Source: CAZYBU01 sp964645775
Lineage (GTDB): Bacteria; Spirochaetota; UBA4802; UBA5550
DNA length: 46,349 bases
Assembly (NCBI GenBank): GCA_964645775.1
Contig: CAZYBU010000027.1
Coordinates: 1 to 46,349, forward strand
Direction: 5' to 3'
The notes under the pieces are model-generated. The model had not been told where the DNA came from and did not search any database. It was given only the letters and a program-made list of their open reading frames with translations. Both the position numbers and the translations under genes were made by a program. Numbering within the stretch: position 1 is the first letter of the stretch; each line of letters starts with the position of its first letter. This document shows, in pieces, positions 22,908 through 30,365 of this stretch.

Positions 22908-23941
22908 TGAAAATCCTTGTCACAGGTTCCGCCGGTTTTATCGGCTTTCATACGGTTCAAAGGCTCCTGGAAGAGGGCCACGATGTGGTGGGTCTGGACA
23001 ACCTGAACGATTACTATGACCCGGAACTTAAACACGCCCGCCTGGCGGAAAGCGGTATCGACCGGGACAGGATACGGTTTGGGGAGGCTCTCTCCGCGCG
23101 GGAGGGTAGCTACAGGTTTTACCTCCTCTCCCTTGAGGACAGGGAGGCCATGAAGCGTCTCTTTGAGACTGAGAGGTTCGACCGGGTTTGCCACCTCGCG
23201 GCTCAGGCCGGGGTCCGCTACTCCCTTGAGAACCCGTACGCCTACGTCGACTCCAACCTGGCCGGTTTCATTACCATCCTGGAAGGATGCCGTCACACCG
23301 GTGTGGAACACCTGGTTTACGCCAGCAGTTCCTCTGTCTACGGGATGAATCCCGGCATGCCCTTCTCCACATCCGACAGGGTGGACCATCCTGTAAGTCT
23401 ATATGCCGCCACCAAGAAGGCGAACGAACTCATGGCCCACACCTACAGCCATCTTTACGGTCTGCCGGCCACGGGCCTCCGTTTCTTCACGGTCTACGGT
23501 CCCTGGGGCCGGCCCGACATGGCCTACTATCTCTTTACCCGTAAAATCCTGGCGGGGGAACCGATCGATGTGTTTAATAACGGGGAGATGAAACGGGACT
23601 TTACCTGTATCGATGATATCGTCGAGGGGGTCCTTCGCGTTATACGACATGCGCCGAAAAAACACGATCCTTCCGAAGAGAACCCTTCAGGCGCTCCTCA
23701 CAGAGTCTACAATATCGGTAATGATCGGCCCGAATCCCTCATGGACTTTATCCGTTCCATCGAGAAGGCCCTCGGCAGGGAAGCGAAAAAGAACCTGCTC
23801 CCCATGCAGCCGGGGGATGTTCCGGCCACCTGGGCCGACGTACATGACCTGGAGCGGGATGTGGGATACCGTCCTTCCACTCCCCTTGACGAAGGGATCG
23901 AGCGTTTTGTCCGGTGGTACAGGTCCTACCACGGTGAATAG
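22907..23941 (+). CDS. UDP-glucuronate 4-epimerase-like SDR enzyme
   Basis: The product has 344 residues in the extended short-chain dehydrogenase family. GSAGFIG near residues 7-13 binds NAD, the catalytic pair is Y166-x3-K170 (SLYAATKK), and the SSSSVYG stretch provides the Ser. The overall pattern (YGPWGRPDMAYYLFTRKIL, FNNGEMKRDFTCIDDI) is that of CapI/LpsL-type epimerases that convert UDP-glucuronate to UDP-galacturonate. This fits its overlap with ugd, which makes its substrate. A UDP-glucose 4-epimerase or related activity is less likely. A gap of 58 nt separates it from the sulfate-activation genes, with no terminator. Confidence 0.85.
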   Translation: MKILVTGSAGFIGFHTVQRLLEEGHDVVGLDNLNDYYDPELKHARLAESGIDRDRIRFGEALSAREGSYRFYLLSLEDREAMKRLFETERFDRVCHLAAQAGVRYSLENPYAYVDSNLAGFITILEGCRHTGVEHLVYASSSSVYGMNPGMPFSTSDRVDHPVSLYAATKKANELMAHTYSHLYGLPATGLRFFTVYGPWGRPDMAYYLFTRKILAGEPIDVFNNGEMKRDFTCIDDIVEGVLRVIRHAPKKHDPSEENPSGAPHRVYNIGNDRPESLMDFIRSIEKALGREAKKNLLPMQPGDVPATWADVHDLERDVGYRPSTPLDEGIERFVRWYRSYHGE

Positions 23942-23999
23942 TTCTTGACCGAAAAAGAGTGAGCCATAGAAATCGGGAAAACTTTCGAGGTTAACGTCG

Positions 24000-24722
24000 A
24001 TGTTCATAGAAAGCCACAGCCGGGCCGTTGTTAAAACCATATCATGGAGGGTCCTGGCCACCCTTACCACCATCCTTATCGTCTTTATTCTATTCGGAAG
24101 ACTCGACCTGGCCGCGGCGGCCGGCGGGATCGAGGCAGTGGCCAAGCTGGCCCTCTACTTTTTCCACGAGCGTTTCTGGAACAGGATCCGTTTCGGCAAG
24201 AAGGAGGTATCCCCCTTCGTGGTCTGGTTTACCGGCCTCTCCGGTTCCGGGAAGAGCACCCTGGCGGACCTTCTCCATGACCGTTTAATGAAGCGCGGAT
24301 ACCGTGTGGAACGCCTGGACGGGGACGTGGTCCGGTCGGTCTTTCCCCAGACCGGCTTTACCCGTGAAGACCGGAACGAACATGTTCGCAGGGTCGGTTT
24401 TTTGGCTTCCATGCTGGAGAAGAACGGGGTCATCGTTATATCATCCTTCATCTCACCCTACAAGGAGAGCCGGGATTTCGTTCGGAATCTCTGTAATCTT
24501 TTTATCGAGATCCACGTCTCCACCTCACTCGAGGAGTGTGAGAGAAGGGACATCAAGGGACTCTACGCAAAGGCCCGTAAGGGTGAGATCACCCGCTTTA
24601 CAGGTATTGACGACCCCTACGAGGAACCGGAAAACCCGGAGGTCAGGGTCGATACCGGGGGAAAGAGCGAGCTGGAATCTGTCCAGGAAGTGGAGAAATA
24701 CCTTGAACGGTACCTGGCCTGA
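24000..24722 (+). CDS. cysC: DUF2061-APS kinase fusion
   Basis: The product has 240 residues. Residues 1-65 are a DUF2061 domain (RAVVKTISWRVLATLTTILIVFILFG...FFHERFWNRI) with one or two hydrophobic helices. Residues about 70-240 are an adenylylsulfate kinase, with an intact P-loop GLSGSGKST (about 79-87), DGDVVRS, FTREDRNEHVRRV and the GLYAKARKGE and FTGIDDPYE substrate motifs. The kinase phosphorylates adenosine 5'-phosphosulfate (APS) to PAPS, the donor for sulfotransferases. The fused domain should hold the enzyme at the inner membrane. GAGG lies about 9 nt before ATG 24000. cysD and cysN follow, so the operon makes PAPS next to polysaccharide genes. Confidence 0.9.
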   Translation: MFIESHSRAVVKTISWRVLATLTTILIVFILFGRLDLAAAAGGIEAVAKLALYFFHERFWNRIRFGKKEVSPFVVWFTGLSGSGKSTLADLLHDRLMKRGYRVERLDGDVVRSVFPQTGFTREDRNEHVRRVGFLASMLEKNGVIVISSFISPYKESRDFVRNLCNLFIEIHVSTSLEECERRDIKGLYAKARKGEITRFTGIDDPYEEPENPEVRVDTGGKSELESVQEVEKYLERYLA

Positions 24723-24774
24723 CATCTCCCGGAAATATATAAATCAGATACTATATAACAGGTAAAGAGGAACC

Positions 24775-25656
24775 ATGAATCATCTCGACAGGCTTGAGAA
24801 TATCGGCATACATATCCTCAGGGAGGCCTACGCAAGCTTCGGCAACCTCTGCATGCTCTGGTCCATCGGCAAGGACTCCACGGTCATGCTCTGGCTGGCC
24901 CGGAAGGCCTTCTTCGGGCACGTCCCTTTCCCCCTGGTCCATATCGACACTCACTACAAGATACCGGAGATGATCGAGTACCGGGACCGGCTGGCGAGGG
25001 AGTGGAAGCTTAACATGGTCTACGGAGAGAACGCGGAAGCCCTGGAGAAGAAGGAGACCTTTCCCGATGGGAACGTGGACCGGATTACCTGCTGCAAGAA
25101 CCTCAAGACGAAGGCGCTGGTCAATACCCTTAACGGCCGCTGGAAACGGTACCGTATGAATCACGCCACCGGCAGATACGAGGTGGATAAAAACACGGAA
25201 CCTTACACGGGAGTTATCGTGGGGGCCCGGTCCGACGAGGAGGGGTCACGCTCCAAGGAGCGCTACTTCTCTCCCAGGGACCGTGAGAGCGAATGGGACA
25301 TCGGCGAACAGCCGCCGGAGTTCTGGAACCAGTACAAGACCGATTTCGCTCCCGGGACCCACGTCCGGATCCATCCCCTGCTGGACTGGACCGAGTTGAA
25401 TATATGGGAATATATCGACCGGGAAAACATTCCCACCGTTTCTCTCTATTATGATCATGGGGATGGCGTCCGTTACCGCTCCCTGGGTTGTGAGCCCTGC
25501 ACCAACCCCATCGAGTCGAATGCGAAGAACGTCCGTGATATCATTGATGAGCTTCGAAGTGGCCGCCTGAAAAACGTGGCTGAGCGATCGGGCCGGGCAC
25601 AGGACAAGGACGACGGTGGGGGCCTGGAGACCCTCAGGCGCGAAGGATATATGTAG
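24775..25656 (+). CDS. cysD: Sulfate adenylyltransferase subunit 2
   Basis: The product has 293 residues and belongs to the PP-loop (PAPS-reductase-like) family. SIGKDSTVMLWLARKA near residues 30-45 is the pyrophosphate loop. VHIDTHYKIPEM, the GARSDEEGSR stretch and LGCEPCTNPI are typical of CysD. Together with CysN it makes APS from ATP and sulfate, driven by GTP hydrolysis. GAGG precedes the ATG at a good distance. It lies 52 nt after the APS kinase gene and 31 nt before cysN, consistent with one operon. No cysH or other assimilatory sulfite gene is in the window, which favours sulfation over assimilation as its role here. Confidence 0.95.
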   Translation: MNHLDRLENIGIHILREAYASFGNLCMLWSIGKDSTVMLWLARKAFFGHVPFPLVHIDTHYKIPEMIEYRDRLAREWKLNMVYGENAEALEKKETFPDGNVDRITCCKNLKTKALVNTLNGRWKRYRMNHATGRYEVDKNTEPYTGVIVGARSDEEGSRSKERYFSPRDRESEWDIGEQPPEFWNQYKTDFAPGTHVRIHPLLDWTELNIWEYIDRENIPTVSLYYDHGDGVRYRSLGCEPCTNPIESNAKNVRDIIDELRSGRLKNVAERSGRAQDKDDGGGLETLRREGYM

Positions 25657-25687
25657 ATTCCCATCCGGATAAAACAGGAAAGACATT

Positions 25688-27499
25688 ATGGATCAGGTTA
25701 TAACCACGAATTATAATTACGAGAACATGAATATCGTCATCGTCGGTCACGTGGACCACGGCAAGAGTACGGTCATCGGCCGGCTCATGGCGGATACAAA
25801 TTCCCTTCCCGACGGGAAGCTGGAGCAGGTTAAGGAGAACTGTCGGAGGACCTCCAGGCCCTTCGAGTACGCCTTTCTTTTGGACGCCCTGAAGGACGAG
25901 CAGTCCCAGGGGATAACCATAGACTCGGCCCGTGTGTTCTTCAAGACCGAGAAACGGCATTATATCATCATCGACGCGCCGGGACATATTGAGTTCTTAA
26001 AGAATATGGTAACCGGCGCCGCTCGGGCAGAGGCGGCCCTCCTGGTTATTGACGCGGCGGAAGGTGTCCAGGAGAATTCCCGCCGCCACGGCTATCTCCT
26101 CGCCATGCTCGGTATCAGCCAGATAGCCGTCCTGGTGAACAAGATGGACCTGGTCGATTACGATCGGGAGACCTTTGAAAAAATCCGAAAGGAGTACTCG
26201 GAGTTTTTAAAAGAGATCGGGGTGGACGAGGCGGTCTTCATTCCCGTGAGCGGAATGGAAGGAGACAACGTGGCGTCCCCCATGGAGGGGATGCCCTGGT
26301 ACTCCGGACAGACGGTTCTTGATATCCTGGACGGTTTCGAAAAGATTTCTCCTCCCGATGACCGGGAGTTTCGGATGCCGGTCCAGGGGGTCTACAAGTT
26401 TACCAACTTCGGGGACAGCCGGAGGATTATCGCCGGTAGCGTGGAGACGGGACGTCTTAATGCGGGGGACGAGGTCATTTTCTATCCCTCGGGAAAGAGG
26501 AGCCGTGTGAAAAGCATTGAGCGTTTCAATGCCGATCCTGGAGTTTCCACGGGAGCAGGATGGGCCACCGGTTTTACACTGGAGGAGCAGATCTACGTGA
26601 TCCGGGGAGAGATGGCCGCCAGGAGAGGGGAGGTGCAGCCGGAGACCACAACCAGGGTCCGGGTAAACCTCTTCTGGCTGGGGCGGGACCCCCTTGTAAA
26701 GGAAAAGGAGTATCTTCTGAAACTCGGTTCGTCCCGGGTCCCGGTATACCTGGAAGAGATCGTCATGGTCCTGGACGCGTCCAACCTGGATACACGCCAG
26801 AAAGAAGAAGTTGAGCGCCACGACGTGGCCGAGTGTATTCTGCGTACGACGCGGCCCCTGGCCTTTGACCTGGCCGAGAAGAACGCTGCCACCGGACGGT
26901 TTGTTCTTGTGGACAATTATGAGATCTGGGGAGGGGGAATCATCCGCGAGGCCCTGGAGGACAGGCAGACCCAGTTCCGCGACCTGGTATTCACGCGTAA
27001 CCTGAAATGGGAGAAGAGCCGTATATCCTTCGAGGAGAGAGCCGAGAAGTACCACCAGAAACCGGCCCTTGTCCTTGTCACGGGAGTTAAAGATTCCGGA
27101 AAGAAGCCCCTGGCCAGGGAACTGGAGGTCCATCTGTTCCATGAGGGGCAGGTCCCCTATTTCCTCGGTTTCGGTAATATACTCTACGGCGTCGACTCTG
27201 ATATATTGGTCTCTTCGGAACGTAAGGACGAGCATGTCCGCCGTTTCGCCGAGGTTGTGAATATCATGCTCGACGCCGGCCTTATTGTTATCGCAACGGC
27301 TATCGAGTTTGACGCCTTTGAGCTGGAAGTGCTGAAGACCATCATTAACCCGGACAGAATTCATGTGGTCTGGACCGGGGACGAGGTGACCACGGACATT
27401 CCCATCGACATCAACGCCGATCCTGCCCGCATACCGGAGTCCGTGGAGATGATCTGCGGTTACCTGGCGGATCGTGGAATCGTTTACAGGCCGTATTAG
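25688..27499 (+). CDS. cysN: CysN GTPase fused to a degenerate APS kinase domain
   Basis: The product has 603 residues. Residues 1-440 form the CysN GTPase: G1 GHVDHGKST (20-28), the DAPGH and NKMD motifs, then beta-barrel domains. It drives sulfate adenylation with CysD. From about 450 a CysC-like domain follows, as in NodQ-type fusions, but its P-loop reads GVKDSGKKP: the Ser/Thr after GK is Lys. The usual DGDN is replaced by GFGN, although the following YGVDSDI still resembles the family. The domain therefore probably does not bind ATP normally. The active kinase would be the DUF2061 fusion encoded upstream. The domain may be structural or regulatory. Confidence 0.93.
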   Translation: MDQVITTNYNYENMNIVIVGHVDHGKSTVIGRLMADTNSLPDGKLEQVKENCRRTSRPFEYAFLLDALKDEQSQGITIDSARVFFKTEKRHYIIIDAPGHIEFLKNMVTGAARAEAALLVIDAAEGVQENSRRHGYLLAMLGISQIAVLVNKMDLVDYDRETFEKIRKEYSEFLKEIGVDEAVFIPVSGMEGDNVASPMEGMPWYSGQTVLDILDGFEKISPPDDREFRMPVQGVYKFTNFGDSRRIIAGSVETGRLNAGDEVIFYPSGKRSRVKSIERFNADPGVSTGAGWATGFTLEEQIYVIRGEMAARRGEVQPETTTRVRVNLFWLGRDPLVKEKEYLLKLGSSRVPVYLEEIVMVLDASNLDTRQKEEVERHDVAECILRTTRPLAFDLAEKNAATGRFVLVDNYEIWGGGIIREALEDRQTQFRDLVFTRNLKWEKSRISFEERAEKYHQKPALVLVTGVKDSGKKPLARELEVHLFHEGQVPYFLGFGNILYGVDSDILVSSERKDEHVRRFAEVVNIMLDAGLIVIATAIEFDAFELEVLKTIINPDRIHVVWTGDEVTTDIPIDINADPARIPESVEMICGYLADRGIVYRPY

Positions 27500-27604
27500 G
27501 TATGGGGGATTCTGAACTCTTCGGTATTAAACTATTAGTGGACAGGAATACCGGTCATCCTGTATCTTATTCATGATTACGCAGCAATGATGAGGTGCCC
27601 GGCC

Positions 27605-28186
27605 ATGTCCCTTGCCGTTAATCCGGACGAGCAGTATACCTGCGCCGACTACCTGACCTGGGAGGATGACCTCCGGTGGGAGCTCATTGAAGGCGTCCCC
27701 TTCTGCATGACGCCAGCACCCGCTCCAGGCCACCCGTTGATAGCCGGAAACATCTTTGGCTTTGTCTGGAACTGGATTAATGCCGGCGGTGGTGAATGCC
27801 AGGTTTTTTCCGCTCCCTTTGATGTGCGATTGCCCGGCAGAGGCGCGGATGACAAAGAAATCGATACCGTGGTTCAACCCGATATCTCCGTGATCTGCGA
27901 CGCCTCAAAAATTGATGAGAGGGGCTGCCTGGACGCTCCCGATATCTGTGTTGAAGTTATTTCTGAATCGAGCGCCTACCGGGACGAGACGGACAAGCTC
28001 TTTCTCTATGAGAACCATGGCGTCCGGGAGTACTGGATCGTTAACCCGAAAGGGAGATACATCATGGTCTACCGGCACGTGGGTGACCGGTTTCATAAGC
28101 CGGATTATTACAGGGTGGAGGACACCCTGGAGAGCAACGTGCTCGTGGGACTGAAGATCGGCCTGGATGAGATATACAGGGAATGA
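27605..28186 (+). CDS. Uma2-family (DUF820) endonuclease-like protein
   Basis: The product has 193 residues. ATG 27605 is chosen with GAGGTG upstream; ATG 27587 would add six residues. The Uma2 fold has PD-(D/E)xK-type nuclease residues, and the conserved pieces are here: VQPDISVIC, APDICVEVISESSAYRDETDKLFLYENHGVREYWIVNP, including the Glu, Asp and Lys expected at the active site. These proteins are widespread in genomes rich in mobile and TA genes. Their biological role is unclear, and a nuclease role is inferred. The stop overlaps the start of the frameshifted mntA by 4 nt (ATGA), so the two may be co-transcribed. Confidence 0.85.
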   Translation: MSLAVNPDEQYTCADYLTWEDDLRWELIEGVPFCMTPAPAPGHPLIAGNIFGFVWNWINAGGGECQVFSAPFDVRLPGRGADDKEIDTVVQPDISVICDASKIDERGCLDAPDICVEVISESSAYRDETDKLFLYENHGVREYWIVNPKGRYIMVYRHVGDRFHKPDYYRVEDTLESNVLVGLKIGLDEIYRE

Positions 28187-28466
28187 GGCTGGATGGTAGG
28201 GAAAAGGAGGCCCTGAACAGGGCCCTGGAAGGAGTGGAAGGGGAGGTCTACCTCTTCGGCAGCAGGGTGGATGATTCCCGCAGGGGGGGGATATTGATCT
28301 CCTGATACGGTCGGGGGAGGACCCTTACCGTATTTCACAGAAGGTAAAGCGCGATTTCAGGATGATCTGTGACGAAAAAATCGATGTTCTGGTGTTCCCG
28401 AGAGATACATTAAACAGAGAGCAGACGGCCTTTTTGAACACATTAACCCTTGAAAGGATTAAATAA
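28183..28466 (+). pseudogene. mntA: MntA-type antitoxin, frameshifted at a G8 tract
   Basis: From ATG 28183 the frame runs through the nucleotidyltransferase start VYLFGSRVDDSRRGG and then stops early. If one G is added to the G8 tract at 28283-28290, translation continues as DIDLLIRSGED... to TAA 28464-28466, giving 94 residues. The GS motif and the metal-binding D-x-D of a minimal nucleotidyltransferase then come into phase. Known MntA enzymes neutralise the HepT toxin by AMPylating it. The intact hepT lies 3 nt downstream. A sequencing error, phase variation or real decay would each explain the break; the intact toxin argues against decay. Confidence 0.8.
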
Positions 28467-28469
28467 CCA

Positions 28470-28925
28470 TTGAGCGAGGAAAGAGCCCTTCTTCTTGAAC
28501 AGGCAGCCCGAAAATCCGTGAGCGCCATCAATCTGGTCATGGATTCGGTGGAAAGACTGGAGCCCTATGACGATACAAGAGAATACACATCCCTTGAGCT
28601 GGAACCCTATGACGCTCTGTCCGACAGGTTTATACGTGCCGTGGAGGTCTGTATACGCTTCTTCCGCAGTCTCGATATCTATGAATCCGCGGTAGAAGCT
28701 GAGACCTGCCGGGAACTTCTGAACAGGATGGAAAAAATCGGAATAGCCAGTTCCGTGGAATTATGGATGGATATGAGGGATGTCAGGAACAGGATCGTTC
28801 ACGACTATCTACCGGAAGAGGTGAAAAGCAGGTTTGACGATATAATGTATCGCTTTTTTGATGAGCTTAAAACAATTCTGTATACATTGAAAAAGCCCGG
28901 CTCCGCGTGGAATAATAAGAAGTAA
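28470..28925 (+). CDS. hepT: HepT-like HEPN toxin
   Basis: The product has 151 residues and starts at TTG 28470 with AAGGA about 11 nt upstream. The HEPN ribonuclease motif R-x4-H is intact as RNRIVHDY, including the Tyr two residues after the His that MntA AMPylates in studied systems. The protein is all-helical, as expected. It cleaves RNA when free. Its antitoxin mntA, directly upstream, carries a frameshift. Its last codons contain the 18-bp sequence repeated after the next TA module, so the original C-terminus may have differed. Translation from TTG should be weak, keeping toxin below antitoxin. Confidence 0.85.
   Translation: MSEERALLLEQAARKSVSAINLVMDSVERLEPYDDTREYTSLELEPYDALSDRFIRAVEVCIRFFRSLDIYESAVEAETCRELLNRMEKIGIASSVELWMDMRDVRNRIVHDYLPEEVKSRFDDIMYRFFDELKTILYTLKKPGSAWNNKK
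28899..28916 (+). repeat. 18-bp direct repeat, left copy
   Basis: GGCTCCGCGTGGAATAAT occurs here inside the end of hepT and again at 29728-29745. The two copies bracket the nucleotidyltransferase/HEPN pair 2 (28930-29669). Confidence 0.85.
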
Positions 28926-28929
28926 CATC

Positions 28930-29259
28930 ATGAATATTGAAACGTTAAAACATGAATTAATTAATCGTCTGCAACCTCTGGATGTGGAAAAGGTAATTCT
29001 TTTTGGAAGTTATGCAAGCGGTGACGGTTCTGTTGACAGTGATATTGACCTTTATGTGGTAACGAAAGATGATTTTCTGCCTGGGAACTGGCAGGAAGCA
29101 AATGATATATATTTACGGGTGTCGCGAAGTTTGCGAACAATGAGAGAAAATGTACCCATTGATCTTATTGTGCACACAAAAGAAATGAATAAACGGTTCA
29201 TTGAACTGGGGAGCAGTTTTTCCAGGGAGATTTTCGAAAACGGGATCAGACTGATATGA
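28930..29259 (+). CDS. MNT nucleotidyltransferase antitoxin 2
   Basis: The product has 109 residues, the size of a minimal nucleotidyltransferase. The active site is complete: VILFGSYASGDGSVDSDIDLYV gives G-S-x10-D-x-D with a third acidic site in PIDLIV. By analogy with MntA it would AMPylate and silence its HEPN partner. It overlaps the HEPN gene by 4 nt (ATGA). It is closely similar to the nucleotidyltransferase at 34133 (both start M-IETLK-EL and share the DDFLP segment), so the two modules are paralogues. The codon use is AT-richer than in the flanking sugar genes. Confidence 0.88.
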   Translation: MNIETLKHELINRLQPLDVEKVILFGSYASGDGSVDSDIDLYVVTKDDFLPGNWQEANDIYLRVSRSLRTMRENVPIDLIVHTKEMNKRFIELGSSFSREIFENGIRLI

Positions 29260-29669
29260 ATCGGAACATGGCGAAAGAGTGGTTATTGGCCGCAAGGGAT
29301 GATCTGATGGCGATTGAAGAACTCAGTGATAATGTATTGTTAACCCACATAAGTTCATTTCATGCTCACCAGGCTCTTGAAAAATCTCTAAAAGCTGTCA
29401 TTGAATATAATCAGAAGAAAGTTCCGAAAACCCATGATCTGGTTCTCTTAATCAGTGAAATTCCAGAGTATTTTAACGACTATGATCAGGATACCATTGA
29501 TGTTCTGAATAAACTCTATATTGATTCACGCTATCCGGGCGATATGGGCTTACTGCCCAATGGAAAACCATCTGCTGAGGATGTGAGTCTGTTTCATACT
29601 TTTGTGTATGACATTTTTAATACTGCATGTGAGATAACAAATATTGATATAAAGAAGATCGTTGGTTAA
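29256..29669 (+). CDS. HEPN-domain protein 2
   Basis: The product has 137 residues of the HEPN type seen beside nucleotidyltransferases. It shows SSFHAHQALEKSLKAVIEY, VPKTHDLVLLI and the C-terminal IDSRYPGDMGLLPNGKPS. I do not see the R-x4-6-H ribonuclease motif found in hepT at 28470, so the activity may differ or the protein may be a non-catalytic partner. The gene overlaps its nucleotidyltransferase by 4 nt. It is paralogous to the HEPN gene at 34459 and to the relic at 33923. The module lies between 18-bp direct repeats. Confidence 0.82.
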   Translation: MNRNMAKEWLLAARDDLMAIEELSDNVLLTHISSFHAHQALEKSLKAVIEYNQKKVPKTHDLVLLISEIPEYFNDYDQDTIDVLNKLYIDSRYPGDMGLLPNGKPSAEDVSLFHTFVYDIFNTACEITNIDIKKIVG

Positions 29670-29727
29670 TTTCTGACAGAGTTAAGATTGCCTTGAGAAT
29701 GCAATGTAGTTAAATGACAGAATACCA

Positions 29728-29745
29728 GGCTCCGCGTGGAATAAT
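29728..29745 (+). repeat. 18-bp direct repeat, right copy
   Basis: This is the second copy of GGCTCCGCGTGGAATAAT, identical to 28899-28916. It lies just before an ATGAGTG-type simple repeat and the wbpD start. Confidence 0.85.
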
Positions 29746-29757
29746 GAGTGATGAGTG

Positions 29758-30345
29758 ATGAATGAAAATATGAATACGCCCTTTATCCATCCTTCTTCAT
29801 ATATAGATGAGGATGTGGTTCTGGGGGCCGGTACGAAAGTCTGGCATTTCTGTCATCTTCTCTCCGGCACCCGTATCGGAGAGAACTGCGTGCTGGGACA
29901 GAACGTCATGGCCGGGCCTGACGTGACTATTGGCAACAACTGCCGTGTGCAGAATAACGTCTCCCTGTACAAGGGGGTCACCCTGGAGGATGACGTCTTC
30001 TGCGGCCCCTCCATGGTCTTCACCAACGTGCTTAACCCCCGGGCCTTTGTTCAGCGCAAAGAGGAGTTCGCGAAAACCCCTGTCAGGCGCGGGGCCACCA
30101 TCGGGGCCAACGCCACGGTGGTCTGCGGACATACGATCGGCCGATACGCCATGATCGGGGCCGGGGCCGTAGTCACCACCGACGTGCCGGACCACGCCCT
30201 CATGCTCGGCGTCCCGGCCCGGCAGGCGGGATGGGTCTGCCGCTGCGGCGAAGTTCTTGACTTTTCGTCCGGCGTCGAGGCTACCTGTCACAGGTGCGGA
30301 GCGGCTTACCTGCGGGAAGGTGAAGGTATCCGCGAAGCTGAATAA
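29758..30345 (+). CDS. wbpD: UDP-2-acetamido-3-amino-glucuronate N-acetyltransferase
   Basis: The product has about 195 residues and a left-handed beta-helix of hexapeptide repeats (VVLGAGTKVWHF, IGENCVLGQNVMAGPDVTIGNNCRVQNNVSLY...). It has the WbpD-type VFTNVLNPRAF segment. In the known pathway it acetylates the 3-amino group of UDP-GlcNAc3NA with acetyl-CoA. A C-terminal zinc-ribbon-like tail (CRCGEVL...CHRCGAAYL) is present, as in many family members. The start is uncertain among GTG 29755, ATG 29758 and ATG 29770; none has a good binding site, because a GATGAGTGATG repeat fills the leader. wbpA, wbpB and wbpE follow. Confidence 0.88.
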   Translation: MNENMNTPFIHPSSYIDEDVVLGAGTKVWHFCHLLSGTRIGENCVLGQNVMAGPDVTIGNNCRVQNNVSLYKGVTLEDDVFCGPSMVFTNVLNPRAFVQRKEEFAKTPVRRGATIGANATVVCGHTIGRYAMIGAGAVVTTDVPDHALMLGVPARQAGWVCRCGEVLDFSSGVEATCHRCGAAYLREGEGIREAE

Positions 30346-30365
30346 TCGATATCAGGAATCTGTTG

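Noticed and set aside
26207..27364. Minus-strand ORF (385 codons) antisense to cysN
   Set aside because: cysN is certain on the other strand. The antisense product has no recognisable domain and no binding site.
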